Positions 16,751 through 27,062 are shown, numbered from the stretch's first letter. The stretch is 64,000 nt of DNA from Thalassobius sp. Cn5-15 (GCF_022347685.1 NZ_JAKRGF010000001.1:1054001-1118000); one strand, 5' to 3'. Made by a program: numbers and translations. Notes: generated from the letters alone by a model not told the origin.

Positions 16751-18028
16751 TTAGTGCAGCTTCGACTGGATCCGCCTGAGCGACCACCAGACCAGCGCCA
16801 CCACCGGCAGGGTCAACGCTGCGGTCAGTCCTGCCTTGCTCAACCCCAGCCATTTCGCCAACGGATAGCCCGCATAAGACGCCAGCGAAACGGCATAATA
16901 GCTGATCGCCACCACAGACAGGCCTTCGACAGTTTTCTGCAGTTTCAACTGCATATCAGCGCGCTGGTTCATGCTGGACAGCAGCGACTGGTTCTGGGCA
17001 GAGCGTTCCACATCCACCCGCGTTCGCAGCAGCTCCCCTGCCCTGCGCGCGCGATCTGACAATGCGGCCAGCCGTGCTTCGGTCGCTTTCACCGTGCGCA
17101 TTGCGGGATCATAGCGGCGCATCATAAATTCCGCGAAGGTCTGACGCCCCTGAAACCGTTCCTCACGCAGAACCTTGATGCGCTGGTTAACCAGCGCCTC
17201 ATAGGCCCCCGTTGCACCAAAGCGGAAGCTGTTCCGCGCCATCTGCTGTTCCAGCGCGGCAGAGGTGGTCAGCAGCTGCGTCAGGGTCTGTTCCGCATCC
17301 AGCCCCGTGTCCCCCATGTGATCCACCAGATGCGCCAGCGTCTGCTCCAACTGCCCCAGATCGGCACCGATCTGCTTCACCCGAGCAAAGCCCAGCATCG
17401 ACATGCTTTTGTACGTCTCCACCTCGCACAGACGCTGCACGATGCGCCCCACCCGTCGCGCTCCGGTTTCATCGTTCACAAAAACCGCAAAGCGCGTGTG
17501 TCCTGCCGGATCAACGCGGAAATCGCCCGCCAAAATTGCACCGTCGTCCAGAACCCGACTGACGGCAAGGCTTTCAGGCACAAACCAGTCCGCCAACAGC
17601 CCCCGCACGCTCGCATCATCAGGACGTGGCTGCACACGGATATGGGCCGATGCGACGCGCACCCCCGGCGCTTGCTCCAGCCAGTCGGCTGGAAACACCT
17701 CAAAATCCGTGGGGTCAAAGGCGCGGGCAGACAGTGTCGACGTAAAGGCGGTATAAGTCACAAATTCGGTATGGCTTTCCCATTTCAGCTCATGCCGCCC
17801 GATGCGGGCAGAATAATGCGTGGCCCCCGGTTGCGGGTGCGGCGCGCCGTGACGGTCGAGGAGCGCGATCAAATGATCACGATCCGCCTGCCGGTCCCGC
17901 CCCACCGCACGGTCAGGATGTTTGATCGCCAGATAGGTCGCGGTACTGGGGACCTCCAACGACGGGAAAGGCCGCGCGTGCAGTTCATTCGCCAATTCAT
18001 AGCGCAAGGGGTGATCGGTGATGGTCAT
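16751..18028 (-). CDS. DUF3422 family protein with C-terminal membrane segments
   Basis: Conserved protein of 425 residues with no established function. The N-terminus RYELANELHARPFPSLEVPSTA and the ESHTEFVTYT motif at about residue 84 are family hallmarks. The middle is predicted helical with coiled-coil character (QTLAHLVDHMGDTGLDAEQTLTQL). The C-terminus holds two hydrophobic stretches (VVAISYYAVSLASYAGY and LTAALTLPVVALVWWSL). The resemblance of such a coiled coil plus two C-terminal helices to CorA-like architecture is an impression only. Monocistronic. Confidence 0.8.
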   Translation of the reverse strand: MTITDHPLRYELANELHARPFPSLEVPSTATYLAIKHPDRAVGRDRQADRDHLIALLDRHGAPHPQPGATHYSARIGRHELKWESHTEFVTYTAFTSTLSARAFDPTDFEVFPADWLEQAPGVRVASAHIRVQPRPDDASVRGLLADWFVPESLAVSRVLDDGAILAGDFRVDPAGHTRFAVFVNDETGARRVGRIVQRLCEVETYKSMSMLGFARVKQIGADLGQLEQTLAHLVDHMGDTGLDAEQTLTQLLTTSAALEQQMARNSFRFGATGAYEALVNQRIKVLREERFQGRQTFAEFMMRRYDPAMRTVKATEARLAALSDRARRAGELLRTRVDVERSAQNQSLLSSMNQRADMQLKLQKTVEGLSVVAISYYAVSLASYAGYPLAKWLGLSKAGLTAALTLPVVALVWWSLRRIQSKLH

Positions 18029-18189
18029 TTCGGGGCCTCACGGGATTGATTCCGAGAGTGATGGCATAAGATGGATAAGAAAATCAAAGCATTTTCAATA
18101 GGTTAACGGAATGCCGTGGTATACAGAGAAGGGTAGAGCATGAACCAATGCAAAATTCTCAAAGCGAACAACGTCTTGGCACGAGGTAA

Positions 18190-18312
18190 CGGGCGCGCCC
18201 GATCCCGAGGGCGGCCCACCGCAAACGCAACGTAGGTGAGACAAACCAGCGACGCCAAACGCGGCACCGTCAGACAATCGCGCCCGCCTTTGGCGGCGGG
18301 GTCGGGCGCGAT
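18190..18312. repeat. G+C-rich palindromic cluster
   Basis: GGGCGCGCCC at 18,191-18,200 is a perfect palindrome. ATCGCGCCCG at 18,277-18,286 recurs inverted at 18,303-18,312, with an inner alternative stem CCGCC-TTT-GGCGG. The 18,029-18,394 gap has no convincing gene. The cluster looks like an extragenic palindromic element; copy number elsewhere in the genome cannot be judged here. Confidence 0.5.
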
Positions 18313-18345
18313 CCGATGCTGCGCACCGGAGGGTCCACATAAAAC

Positions 18346-18370
18346 AGCCCCGCCGGATCGGCGGGGCTTC
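18346..18370 (-). terminator. Terminator of the pntAB operon
   Basis: AGCCCCGCCG and CGGCGGGGCT form a 10-bp stem with a three-base loop. On the minus strand it is followed by GTTTTATG. It stands 27 bases beyond the pntB stop. Confidence 0.8.
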
Positions 18371-18394
18371 TTATGTTTCAGTCGTCTGACCCGA

Positions 18395-19828
18395 TCAGCT
18401 GATGCGGGTCAGCAGGTCATCCAGCGACTTCTTCGCGTCACCGTAGAACATGCGGGTGTTCTCTTTGAAGAACAGCGGGTTCTCGATGCCCGAATACCCG
18501 GTCCCCTGACCACGCTTGGAGACGAAGACCTGCTTAGATTTCCAGCATTCCAGAACCGGCATGCCGGCGATGGGGCTGTTGGGGTCTTCTTGTGCGGCGG
18601 GGTTAACGATGTCATTCGAACCGATCACGATGGACACATCGGTTTCGGGGAAGTCGTCGTTGATCTCGTCCATTTCCAGCACGATGTCGTAGGGCACTTT
18701 TGCCTCAGCCAACAGAACGTTCATGTGACCCGGCAAACGACCGGCAACGGGGTGGATCGCGAAACGCACGGTTTTGCCTTTGGCGCGCAGGCGACGGGTC
18801 AGTTCCGCCACGTTCTGCTGTGCCTGTGCAACCGCCATACCGTAGCCCGGGATGATCACGATGCTGTCTGCCTCTTCCAGTGCGGTGGCCACACCGTCGG
18901 CGTCAATGGCGATCTGTTCGCCTTCCACTTCCATCGCCGGACCCGCTGCACCACCGAAGCCGCCCAGAATAACCGAGATGAACGAACGGTTCATGGCCTT
19001 ACACATGATGTAGGACAGGATCGCACCCGAGGAACCAACCAGCGCCCCCACAACAATCAACAGATCGTTGCCAAGAGAGAAACCGATCGCCGCAGCCGCC
19101 CAGCCAGAATAGCTGTTCAGCATCGACACAACCACCGGCATGTCGGCGCCGCCGATGCCCATGATCAGGTGATAGCCGATGAACAGTGCTGCGATGGTCA
19201 TGATCGCCAGCGGCAGGAAACCACCGGTGTTGCAGTACCAGATCAGGGTGATCAGCGAGAGGATTGCCGCACCAGCGTTCAGCGCGTGGCCGCCCGGCAG
19301 TTTGGTCGCCGCAGACGTCAGCTTGCCCGCCAGTTTACCATAGGCAACAACCGAACCGGTGAAGGTCACGGCACCAATGAAGATGCCCAGGAACAGCTCA
19401 ACCCGCAGGATGCCGATTTCTACGCCGTCCTTTTTGGCCAGCAGTTTTGCGAACCCCTCCAGCGCTTTCTTTTCCTCAGCGCCCATGGCCAGAACACGGC
19501 CCAGTTCAATGTGCGCGATGAAGCCCACAAACACAGCCGCCAGACCAACGAGCGAGTGCATCGCAGCCACCAGTTCCGGCATCTGGGTCATCTGCACGCG
19601 GTTGGCCAGTTGATAGCCGATGATACCACCTGCAGGGATCAGCAGGATCGACAGCCACCACAGACCAGCACCGGGGCCGATCAGGGTTGCGAAAACCGCC
19701 AGACCCATGCCGACGATACCATACCAAACGGCCCGTTTGGCGCTTTCCTGACCGGACAGACCGCCCAGCGACAGGATGAAGAGAACAGCCGCAACAACGT
19801 AAGCGGCAGTCGTGAAACCAAAGTCCAT
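18395..19828 (-). CDS. pntB: NAD(P) transhydrogenase subunit beta
   Basis: Proton-translocating transhydrogenase beta subunit, 477 residues: membrane domain II followed by NADP(H)-binding domain III. Eight or nine hydrophobic segments cover residues 1-260. Domain III shows [13 protein letters not shown], the NADP-binding fold, then [21 protein letters not shown] and [15 protein letters not shown], with the lid lysine segment [16 protein letters not shown]. It couples the proton gradient to NADPH formation in the inner membrane. It follows pntA after 13 bases. Confidence 0.97.
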   Translation of the reverse strand: MDFGFTTAAYVVAAVLFILSLGGLSGQESAKRAVWYGIVGMGLAVFATLIGPGAGLWWLSILLIPAGGIIGYQLANRVQMTQMPELVAAMHSLVGLAAVFVGFIAHIELGRVLAMGAEEKKALEGFAKLLAKKDGVEIGILRVELFLGIFIGAVTFTGSVVAYGKLAGKLTSAATKLPGGHALNAGAAILSLITLIWYCNTGGFLPLAIMTIAALFIGYHLIMGIGGADMPVVVSMLNSYSGWAAAAIGFSLGNDLLIVVGALVGSSGAILSYIMCKAMNRSFISVILGGFGGAAGPAMEVEGEQIAIDADGVATALEEADSIVIIPGYGMAVAQAQQNVAELTRRLRAKGKTVRFAIHPVAGRLPGHMNVLLAEAKVPYDIVLEMDEINDDFPETDVSIVIGSNDIVNPAAQEDPNSPIAGMPVLECWKSKQVFVSKRGQGTGYSGIENPLFFKENTRMFYGDAKKSLDDLLTRIS

Positions 19829-19841
19829 AAGTCCTTACTCC

Positions 19842-21413
19842 TTAGGATTTCTGGAACATGGCGAGCATGCGCCGTGTCACGAGGAAGCCACCGAAGATGT
19901 TGATACCGGTCATAAAGACCGACAGGGCGGCAAGGAGGATCACCAGGAACGAGCCAGAGCCGATTTGCATCAGCGCGCCCAGAATGATGATCGAGGAGAT
20001 CGCGTTGGTCACAGCCATCAGCGGGGTGTGCAGCGAGTGGGCCACGTTCCAGATCACCTGGAACCCCACGAACACCGACAGAACAAACACAATGAAGTGC
20101 TGCATAAAGCTGGCCGGGGCCACAAGACCAACACCCAAGAGCAGAACCGCACCTACAGTCAGCAGGGTGACCTGATTTTTGGTCTGCTGTTTGAAAGCGG
20201 CAACTTCCTGTGCCCGGATCTCTTCGGGCGTCAGTTCTTTGACCTCTTTCTTGGGCTGTGCGGCAATCGCCTGCACTTTCGGCGGCGGCGGCGGGAAGGT
20301 GATTTCACCTTCGAACGTCACGGTTGCGCCACGGATCACATCATCTTCCATGTCGTGGTTGATCTGACCGTCTTTTTCGGGTGTCAGGTCAGCCATCATG
20401 TGGCGGATGTTGGTCGCATAAAGCGACGAGGACTGAGCCGCCATGCGCGACGGGAAGTCGGTGTAGCCAACGATGGTCACGCCATTGTCGGTCACGATCT
20501 TTTCGTCCGCGACGGTCAGCTTACAGTTGCCGCCCTTTTCCGCTGCGAGGTCAACGATCACCGAACCCGGTTTCATCGCCTCAACCATGTCCTTGGTCCA
20601 CAGTTCCGGCGCTTCGCGGTTCGGAATCAGCGCGGTGGTGATTACGATGTCCACTTCGGGGGCCAGTTCACGGAACTTCGCCAGCTGCGCTTCGCGGAAT
20701 TCATCCGACTGTACCGGCGCATAACCGCCGGTCGCGGCGCCGTCGCCGCCTTCTTCTTCGAAGTCCAGATAGACGAATTCAGCGCCCATGGATTCGACCT
20801 GTTCGGCCACTTCGGGGCGAACATCGAACGCCAGAGTGATCGCGCCCAGCGAGGTCGAGGTGCCGATTGCGGCCAGACCTGCTACACCGGCGCCCACAAC
20901 CAGCACTTTGGCTGGCGGCACTTTACCCGCGGCGGTCACCTGTCCGGTGAAGAAACGGCCGAAGTTGTTGCCCGCTTCGATCACGGCACGGTAACCGGCA
21001 ATATTGGCCATAGACGACAGGGCGTCCATTTTCTGCGCGCGCGAAATACGCGGCACCATTTCCATGGCGATCACGTTGGCGCCTTTGGCTTTGGCCAGCG
21101 CCATGCCTTCTTCGTTCCCACCGGGGTTAAAGAAGGAGATCAGCGTCTTCTCTTTGTTCAGGCGCTTCAGCTCGGTCGCGTTGGGCTGACGCACTTTGGC
21201 GATGATGTCGGCCTCTTTCCACAGCGCAGCTGCGGTTTTGACCACCTCAACACCGGCCTCCTCGTATGCCGCATCCGAAAAACCGGCAGCCAAACCGGCC
21301 CCGGACTCGACGGCACATTCATACCCGAGCTTTTGCAATTGACGCGCCGAGTCCGGCGTCATCGCGACACGGTTCTCGCCGTCAAAGACTTCCTTTGGCG
21401 TTCCGATTTTCAA
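19842..21413 (-). CDS. pntA: NAD(P) transhydrogenase subunit alpha
   Basis: Alpha subunit of 523 residues with domain I (NAD(H) binding, residues 1-385) and four C-terminal membrane segments, fused in one chain as in Escherichia coli rather than split into A1 and A2. Motifs: GTPKEVFDGENRVAMTP at the start, VVGAGVAGLAAIGTS (Rossmann loop) and the RQPNATEL stretch. A proline-rich linker (FPPPPPKVQ) separates the domains. The start is TTG at 21,413, preceded by GAAGGGGGA. The operon promoter should lie in 21,414-21,560. Confidence 0.97.
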   Translation of the reverse strand: MKIGTPKEVFDGENRVAMTPDSARQLQKLGYECAVESGAGLAAGFSDAAYEEAGVEVVKTAAALWKEADIIAKVRQPNATELKRLNKEKTLISFFNPGGNEEGMALAKAKGANVIAMEMVPRISRAQKMDALSSMANIAGYRAVIEAGNNFGRFFTGQVTAAGKVPPAKVLVVGAGVAGLAAIGTSTSLGAITLAFDVRPEVAEQVESMGAEFVYLDFEEEGGDGAATGGYAPVQSDEFREAQLAKFRELAPEVDIVITTALIPNREAPELWTKDMVEAMKPGSVIVDLAAEKGGNCKLTVADEKIVTDNGVTIVGYTDFPSRMAAQSSSLYATNIRHMMADLTPEKDGQINHDMEDDVIRGATVTFEGEITFPPPPPKVQAIAAQPKKEVKELTPEEIRAQEVAAFKQQTKNQVTLLTVGAVLLLGVGLVAPASFMQHFIVFVLSVFVGFQVIWNVAHSLHTPLMAVTNAISSIIILGALMQIGSGSFLVILLAALSVFMTGINIFGGFLVTRRMLAMFQKS

Positions 21414-21560
21414 CTTTCACGTCCCCCTTCAGAACTGTGGTCGTTGCTTCGTTTTGCACGAAACTGTGACTTTTACTGGCCGCGCAACTTTATTGCGCAA
21501 AACGGCCTTCTCATTGATACGTATTTCACCCGCATGTCAAATGTGACGTTGTGCCCAAAC

Positions 21561-22013
21561 TTAGACCCAACGCCGCGTTTTTTCGCAGTAACGGGCAAAG
21601 TCCATACGGAATTTGCGGCGCAATGCGTTCTCTTCCGGGATCACAAACCGTCTCTCGAGGAGCCAAAGAAATATAGGCACCAAAGGCAAGGACAAAATTG
21701 CATCAAAACGCAAAATACATCCTGCCAGTAGCATCACATAACTCAAATAGATCGGGTTGCGACTACGTTTGAAGATCCCACTGGTGACAAGGCGGTCTGC
21801 CTCGCGATGTGGGGTTAAGGTGGTGTTCTGACGCCGCATCTCTGACACCGCCAGCGCCAGCAAAATCACACCGCCACCGATAAAGACAGCTGTGATGAAA
21901 TCGGTCAGTGCACTGTCCAGACTCAACCCCAGCGGAAAGAGCTGTGGCACAAGCCACGACAGCCCCAGCGCCAGCAAAAGCCAGACGGGTGGCAGATCCA
22001 GAGATTTGAACAT
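21561..22013 (-). CDS. Isoprenylcysteine carboxyl methyltransferase-family membrane protein
   Basis: Integral membrane methyltransferase-like protein of 150 residues. Hydrophobic segments lie at about residues 8-28, 36-55 and 80-115. The C-terminal motif SRNPIYLSYVMLLAG plus RFVIPEENALRRKFRMDFARYCEKTRRW matches the S-adenosylmethionine site (RNPxY...E.....E..Y....RW) of the PEMT/ICMT fold. ATG at 22,013 is used because AGAAGGAA precedes it; the longer frame would extend into non-coding sequence. Substrate unknown. Confidence 0.8.
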   Translation of the reverse strand: MFKSLDLPPVWLLLALGLSWLVPQLFPLGLSLDSALTDFITAVFIGGGVILLALAVSEMRRQNTTLTPHREADRLVTSGIFKRSRNPIYLSYVMLLAGCILRFDAILSLPLVPIFLWLLERRFVIPEENALRRKFRMDFARYCEKTRRWV

Positions 22014-22285
22014 TGGTTTTTCCTTCTGCACGTGTCCGATAATCATCGGGGCCCTTTGCCGAAACGGGTCGAAACGGCGGCCCCCTCTCTTCTTTCGGGG
22101 GCAGCGCAACCATGCACTTTGCAAACGCAGAAAAAAAGGGGGCGCAGGTCAATAAATCGTGTCGCAATGCAGCATTAGCGACGTGCTGCCTTGCCCCTTG
22201 GTTGATTGACCCTGCGGAAACGCGCGTCTTCCTTGCGCCAGCACCTCCCGTCGCTATCGTAACGATCTCTAAGGGAGGAGAAGTC

Positions 22286-23038
22286 ATGCATTTAAAAGGC
22301 AAACACGCGCTGGTCACCGGCGGCGGCACCGGCATCGGTCTGGGCATCGCACAGGCGCTGGCCACAGCCGGCGCAGAGGTGACAATCACCGGTCGCCGGC
22401 TAGAGGTTCTGGAGGAACAGGCCGGCAACGGGCTGCACGCGCTGCAGATGGACGTCGCCGATGAGGCCAGCGTGGTCGATGGCGTCGCGAGCGCCATCGC
22501 CGCCCGTGGTCCGGTCCAGATCTGCGTGCCCAACGCAGGCGTCGCCGAGGGACGGGCGCTGCACAAAACTGACATGAGCTTCTGGCGGCACATGATGGGC
22601 ATCAACGTCGACGGCGCGTTCCTGACCATCCGCGAATGCCTGAAGTCCATGCACACAACAGACTGGGGCCGGGTGATCGCCATCAGCTCTATCGCGGGCC
22701 TGCGCGGCCTGCCGGGGGCCGCCTGTTACAGCGCCAGCAAACATGCGATGATCGGCATCATCAAATCGCTTGCTGCCGATCACGCGGCGAAACCCTACAC
22801 CTTCAACGCCCTCTGCCCCGCCTATGTGGAGACAGAGATCATCACCCGCAACGTCGAAAGCATCAAACAACGCACCGGCCTTGACGAGGTAAAGGCGCGT
22901 GAACTGATGGTGGGGGCTAACCCTCATGGCCGTCTGGTCACCGTGGCCGAGGTGGTGGAAGCTGCGATGTTTCTGTGCGGCGAAAACTCCGGCTCAATGA
23001 ACGGTCAGGCCATTCAGGTCTCCGGCGGAGAGATGTAA
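22286..23038 (+). CDS. Short-chain dehydrogenase/reductase
   Basis: NAD(P)-dependent oxidoreductase, 250 residues. Cofactor loop TGGGTGIGLGIA at residues 11-22, NAG at about 90, catalytic Ser in ISSIAGLRGL and the Y-x-x-x-K pair in CYSASKHAM. ATG at 22,286 follows an excellent AAGGGAGGAG ribosome site. It is the first gene of a plus-strand set with kynU and kynA, so it may act in tryptophan or aromatic-acid breakdown, but the substrate cannot be read off. Confidence 0.9.
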   Translation: MHLKGKHALVTGGGTGIGLGIAQALATAGAEVTITGRRLEVLEEQAGNGLHALQMDVADEASVVDGVASAIAARGPVQICVPNAGVAEGRALHKTDMSFWRHMMGINVDGAFLTIRECLKSMHTTDWGRVIAISSIAGLRGLPGAACYSASKHAMIGIIKSLAADHAAKPYTFNALCPAYVETEIITRNVESIKQRTGLDEVKARELMVGANPHGRLVTVAEVVEAAMFLCGENSGSMNGQAIQVSGGEM

Positions 23039-23176
23039 GCCCCAACGCCAAGAGGGGCGGGCCGCCTGCCCCTTTTCAATCACAAAATGTGATGCCAAAT
23101 CGCACAAAAATTGCTGGTGCATCGTAAAATCCCATCCGCTACCACAGTCGCGACCACAGACGTAGCGGAGGGCAGC

Positions 23177-24403
23177 ATGACCGATTTCAACGCCACCAAA
23201 GAGATGTTCCATCTACCGGAGGGAATGATTTACCTCGACGGGAACTCCCTTGGTCCGCTGCCGAAAGCTGCACCTGCCAAAATGGCAGAGGTGATGGAAC
23301 AGGAATGGGGCGAATACCTGATCACCGGCTGGAACAAGGCCGGCTGGATGGCGCGCCCGACTGCGATCGGCAACCGCATTGCCCGTCTGATTGGCGCAGA
23401 GGAAAACCACGTGATGGTTGGCGACACCCTGTCGATCAAGGTCTATCAGGCCGTTGCCGCCGCTATGTCGCTGCAACACGCAAAAGGCGGAGCAGCTGCC
23501 GCCCGCAAAGTGATCCTCAGTGACAGCGGTAACTTCCCCTCGGACCTCTACATGGCCGAGGGTCTGATCAAGACGCTAGACCGCGATGGCACCTTGGGGC
23601 TGGAGCTGCGCGTTGTCGCGCCCGAGGAGGTCGCCGATAACCTGACCGAGGAGGTCGCCGTGATGATGATCACCGAGGTAGATTATCGCACGGGACGCAA
23701 ACACGATATGGCAGCGCTGACGGCCAAGGCCCATGCAAATGGCATCATTTCAGTCTGGGATCTGGCGCATTCCGCCGGTGCGGTGCCGGTCGATCTAATG
23801 GGCTGTCAGGCCGATTTTGCGGTGGGCTGCACCTATAAGTATCTGAACGGCGGCCCCGGTGCACCTGCGTTCATCTACGTAAACCCCGCGCACGCCGATG
23901 GTGCGGAACCTGCGCTGTCGGGTTGGCTGGGCCATGACGCGCCCTTTGCCTTTGAACGCAGCTACCGCGCGGGCCCCGGTGTGGAGCGTATGCGCGTTGG
24001 CACGCCGCCGGTCCTGGCCAACGCCGCACTGACCGCCGCGCTGGATGTCTGGGACATGACCGACATGCAGGCCGTGCGCGCCCGCTCGATTGAACTGTGC
24101 GATCTGTTCATCAAAGAGGTCGAGGCCCGCTGCCCGATGTTGGAACTTGCCTCGCCCCGTGATGCCGAACGGCGCGGCAGTCAGGTGTCCTTCCGCTTCC
24201 ATGAAGGCTACGCCGCGATGCAAGCGGTGATTGCCCGCGGCGTGATCGGCGATTTCCGCGCCCCTGACATCATGCGCTTTGGCTTCACACCGCTCTACGT
24301 CACACCCGACGATGTGGTAAAAGCGGCGGAAATCATCGAAGATGTGATGGTGAACGCCCTTTGGGACACGCCGGAATACAAGGTGCGCAACCGCGTCACC
24401 TGA
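23177..24403 (+). CDS. kynU: Kynureninase
   Basis: PLP-dependent hydrolase that splits kynurenine into anthranilate and alanine. The product has 408 residues, the usual length. Motifs: YLDGNSLGPLP near the N-terminus, the cofactor-contact WDLAHSAGAVPVDL and the Schiff-base lysine in GCTYKYLNGGPGAPAF, then the conserved FAFERSYRAGPGVERMRVGTPPV. ATG at 23,177 is preceded by GGAGGG; an upstream in-frame start exists at 23,111 but lacks a site. It lies between an SDR gene and kynA. Confidence 0.96.
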   Translation: MTDFNATKEMFHLPEGMIYLDGNSLGPLPKAAPAKMAEVMEQEWGEYLITGWNKAGWMARPTAIGNRIARLIGAEENHVMVGDTLSIKVYQAVAAAMSLQHAKGGAAAARKVILSDSGNFPSDLYMAEGLIKTLDRDGTLGLELRVVAPEEVADNLTEEVAVMMITEVDYRTGRKHDMAALTAKAHANGIISVWDLAHSAGAVPVDLMGCQADFAVGCTYKYLNGGPGAPAFIYVNPAHADGAEPALSGWLGHDAPFAFERSYRAGPGVERMRVGTPPVLANAALTAALDVWDMTDMQAVRARSIELCDLFIKEVEARCPMLELASPRDAERRGSQVSFRFHEGYAAMQAVIARGVIGDFRAPDIMRFGFTPLYVTPDDVVKAAEIIEDVMVNALWDTPEYKVRNRVT

Positions 24404-24588
24404 TCCGATGCACGCCCCTACCCGACATATCCCCCTGTGCCGCCCCTGTTTCTGGGCGGCCTACTGGCGGGCCAAGGCCCGTCTGAGCTGCGTCACGCCC
24501 TGAGGCGGGTCTTCCGCTATACCTTAGACCAGACCATATGACGCCGTAGGGACCAGCCTGCGTGCATTGCTTTTTCAGGTGACGTACC

Positions 24589-25443
24589 ATGACCAACGAA
24601 CCCCAGAACCAAAACACCCCTTTTGATCCTGCCAAAGATGGCGCGCAGATGCAGTTTGATGGCCGGATGTCCTATGGCGACTATCTGGGCCTTGATGCGA
24701 TCCTTGGCGCGCAGGCCCCGAAATCCAGCGCCCATGATGAACTGCTGTTCATCATCCAGCACCAGACGTCAGAACTGTGGATGAAACTGGCCGTGCATGA
24801 ACTGCAGGCCGCCCGCACCCTACTGATCGACGGACACTACCGCCCCGCCTTCAAGATGCTGGCCCGTGTCAGCCGCATCTTTGAACAGCTGAATTCCGCA
24901 TGGGACGTACTGCGCACCATGACGCCGTCGGATTACACCCGTTTCCGTGAGGATCTGGGGCAAAGCTCGGGTTTCCAAAGCTACCAAAACCGGCAAATCG
25001 AATACATGCTGGGCAATCGCAATCTTGCCATGCTACGCCCCCATGCACACCGTGACGACCTGACCAAACTGCTGGCGAATGAGCTGGCACAGCCGTCACT
25101 TTATGATGTGGCGCTAATGGCGCTGGATCGCGCAGTGGGGCTGCCGCCTGAGGCACTGCGCCAGACATATGACGCGCCCTATCAGAAAAGCGATGCCGTG
25201 ATGGCCGCGTGGCTCAAGATCTACCAAGATCCCGAAGCCCACTGGGAGCTTTATGAACTGGCAGAGAAACTGGTGGATCTAGAGGATTACTTCCGCCGCT
25301 GGCGGTTCAACCACGTCACCACGGTCGAGCGCGTCATCGGGTTCAAACGCGGCACCGGCGGCACCGGCGGGGTCAGCTACTTGCGCCGGATGCTGGAGGT
25401 GGAACTGTTCCCAGAACTTTGGCACATGCGCACGGACCTCTGA
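24589..25443 (+). CDS. kynA: Tryptophan 2,3-dioxygenase
   Basis: Haem dioxygenase that opens the indole ring of tryptophan to N-formylkynurenine. It has 284 residues. The family core [14 protein letters not shown] is at residues 49-62 and supplies the active-site His, while the haem-ligand His lies in [27 protein letters not shown] (split motif near residue 245). With kynU it covers two of the three steps to anthranilate; the formamidase gene kynB is not seen nearby. A 185-base gap with two small hairpins separates it from kynU. Confidence 0.96.
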   Translation: MTNEPQNQNTPFDPAKDGAQMQFDGRMSYGDYLGLDAILGAQAPKSSAHDELLFIIQHQTSELWMKLAVHELQAARTLLIDGHYRPAFKMLARVSRIFEQLNSAWDVLRTMTPSDYTRFREDLGQSSGFQSYQNRQIEYMLGNRNLAMLRPHAHRDDLTKLLANELAQPSLYDVALMALDRAVGLPPEALRQTYDAPYQKSDAVMAAWLKIYQDPEAHWELYELAEKLVDLEDYFRRWRFNHVTTVERVIGFKRGTGGTGGVSYLRRMLEVELFPELWHMRTDL

Positions 25444-25461
25444 TCCGCTGCACGCAGGACG

Positions 25462-26346
25462 TCAGCTCAACTGCGTGACCAGCGCCTGCAATAGCCGCTG
25501 GGTGAGCGGGTTTTCGACAGCCCCACCGGGCCAGACGGCAAAGACAGGGATCGGCGCAACACGCCAATCCGCCAAGACCTCCACCAAGCGCCCCGCCGCC
25601 AGATCATGCGCCACAACGTGTGTAGGTGGCGAGGCCAGCGCAATACCTGCACGGGCGAAATCGACCATCGCCTCTATATTATTCACCGTGATGTTGCCGG
25701 CCTGCGGAATATGCACCTCACCGCCGTCAGGACCGATCAGCACACGATGGCCCACCATCTTAGCAAAACGGATCCACGGGATCGCGGCCAGATCTTCTGG
25801 AGCCTTCAGAGGTGAATGATCCGCCAACAGCGCAGGGCTGGCCACCAGAACGCGCGGCATCTCCCACAGTTTGCGGCATTTGAGGTTTGAATCTTCCATT
25901 CCCCCAGACCGCAGAGCCAGATCATAACGCCCGCCGATCAGGTCCTCCCACGTATCCGAATAGTGCAGATCCAACGCCACCTGCGGATGGTCACGGTGAA
26001 ACTGCGCGATACCTGCCGCCAAAGGCGACTGCGCCATGGCCGAGGTCAGGGTAATCCGTAACCGCCCCTGCAACGCCGCATCCGGATCCGCCGCCAACCG
26101 CAATCCGGTTTCAGCCAGTCCCAGCATCGCCTCCGCACTCGCGAACAGGCGTTCACCCGCATCCGTCAGTCCCAGCTTGCGGGTGGAGCGGTAAAACAGC
26201 GGCTGACCCAGTTCCGCCTCTAGCTGTTTGATGTGATAGCCAACGGCGGATGGCGTCATATCCAGCGCACGTGCGGCACCACGGAAGGCGCCCTGTCGCA
26301 CGCATTCCACAAAAATAGCCAGCGATTTCAATCGATCGATCAGCAT
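25462..26346 (-). CDS. LysR family transcriptional regulator
   Basis: DNA-binding regulator of 294 residues. The N-terminal winged helix (FVECVRQGAFRGAARALD, then TPSAVGYHIKQLEAELG) is followed by a periplasmic-binding-protein-like effector domain. ATG at 26,346 gives the standard LysR length; the longer frame reads through the promoter. It is divergent from a LysE-type exporter gene with a 104-base gap, the classical arrangement of a regulator with its exporter target. It also converges on kynA, so it may respond to tryptophan-related metabolites. Confidence 0.92.
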   Translation of the reverse strand: MLIDRLKSLAIFVECVRQGAFRGAARALDMTPSAVGYHIKQLEAELGQPLFYRSTRKLGLTDAGERLFASAEAMLGLAETGLRLAADPDAALQGRLRITLTSAMAQSPLAAGIAQFHRDHPQVALDLHYSDTWEDLIGGRYDLALRSGGMEDSNLKCRKLWEMPRVLVASPALLADHSPLKAPEDLAAIPWIRFAKMVGHRVLIGPDGGEVHIPQAGNITVNNIEAMVDFARAGIALASPPTHVVAHDLAAGRLVEVLADWRVAPIPVFAVWPGGAVENPLTQRLLQALVTQLS

Positions 26347-26450
26347 TGAAGCGATTTTTTGCACAATGAATACAATTACGCCAGCCTTTTGCGCCAATCG
26401 CGCGGGCGATACTTCTGATGGGTAGCCACGTCCCAAAGGATCCCCCTGAC

Positions 26451-27062
26451 ATGCCCTTCCTATCTATGGTGCTCTTTGCCGCCGCGTTATCGCTGGCTCC
26501 GGGGCCTGTGAACCTGATCATCCTGTCCACCGGCGTCAGCCACGGGGCGCGCGCGGCGCTGCGGTTTGTGATCGGTGCCACTGTCGGGTTTACCGCGCTC
26601 TTGGTTCTGACCGGTTTGGGCCTCAGCGCGACGCGGGCCTTCCCAGAATGGGTCGTTGATGTGATCAGCTGCCTTGGCGCACTGGTGATCTGTTATTTCG
26701 GCATCCAACTGGTCCGCGCGCGGGGCGATTTTGCGACCCAAGAGGTGCCGATCCCCAGCTTTTGGCAAGGTGCCGCACTGCAATGGCTAAACCCCAAGGC
26801 GTGGGTTGCCAGCCTCAGCGGTGTGGCGATGTTCGGATTGCAGGGCGACACATGGGGGCTGCTGCAGTTTTCTGCCCTTTATTTCGCGGTGTGTTTTATC
26901 GGCATTGGCCTTTGGGCACCGTTGGGGGAGTTGCTGTCAAAGGGGCTAAACACGCCCCTGCGCCAGCGTGTGTTCACCACCACGCTAGGCCTGTGCCTGA
27001 TCATACTTGCACTCAGCCTCAGCACGCCTGCGGTGGTGCGCCTATTGAACGGTGTGTCCTGA
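26451..27062 (+). CDS. LysE family amino acid exporter
   Basis: Inner-membrane exporter of 203 residues with six hydrophobic segments. The first helix carries the family motif SLAPGPVNLIIL, followed by GARAALRFVIGATVGF. The LNPKAWVASLSGVAMFG segment in the middle is also typical. ATG at 26,451 has AAAGGA ten bases upstream. Probably controlled by the divergent LysR gene. The exported compound is unknown. Its stop codon abuts the stop of the convergent hydrolase gene. Confidence 0.9.
   Translation: MPFLSMVLFAAALSLAPGPVNLIILSTGVSHGARAALRFVIGATVGFTALLVLTGLGLSATRAFPEWVVDVISCLGALVICYFGIQLVRARGDFATQEVPIPSFWQGAALQWLNPKAWVASLSGVAMFGLQGDTWGLLQFSALYFAVCFIGIGLWAPLGELLSKGLNTPLRQRVFTTTLGLCLIILALSLSTPAVVRLLNGVS

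Noticed and set aside
18095-18340. 81-codon minus-strand frame
   Set aside because: It runs through the palindromic repeat cluster and has no ribosome site.
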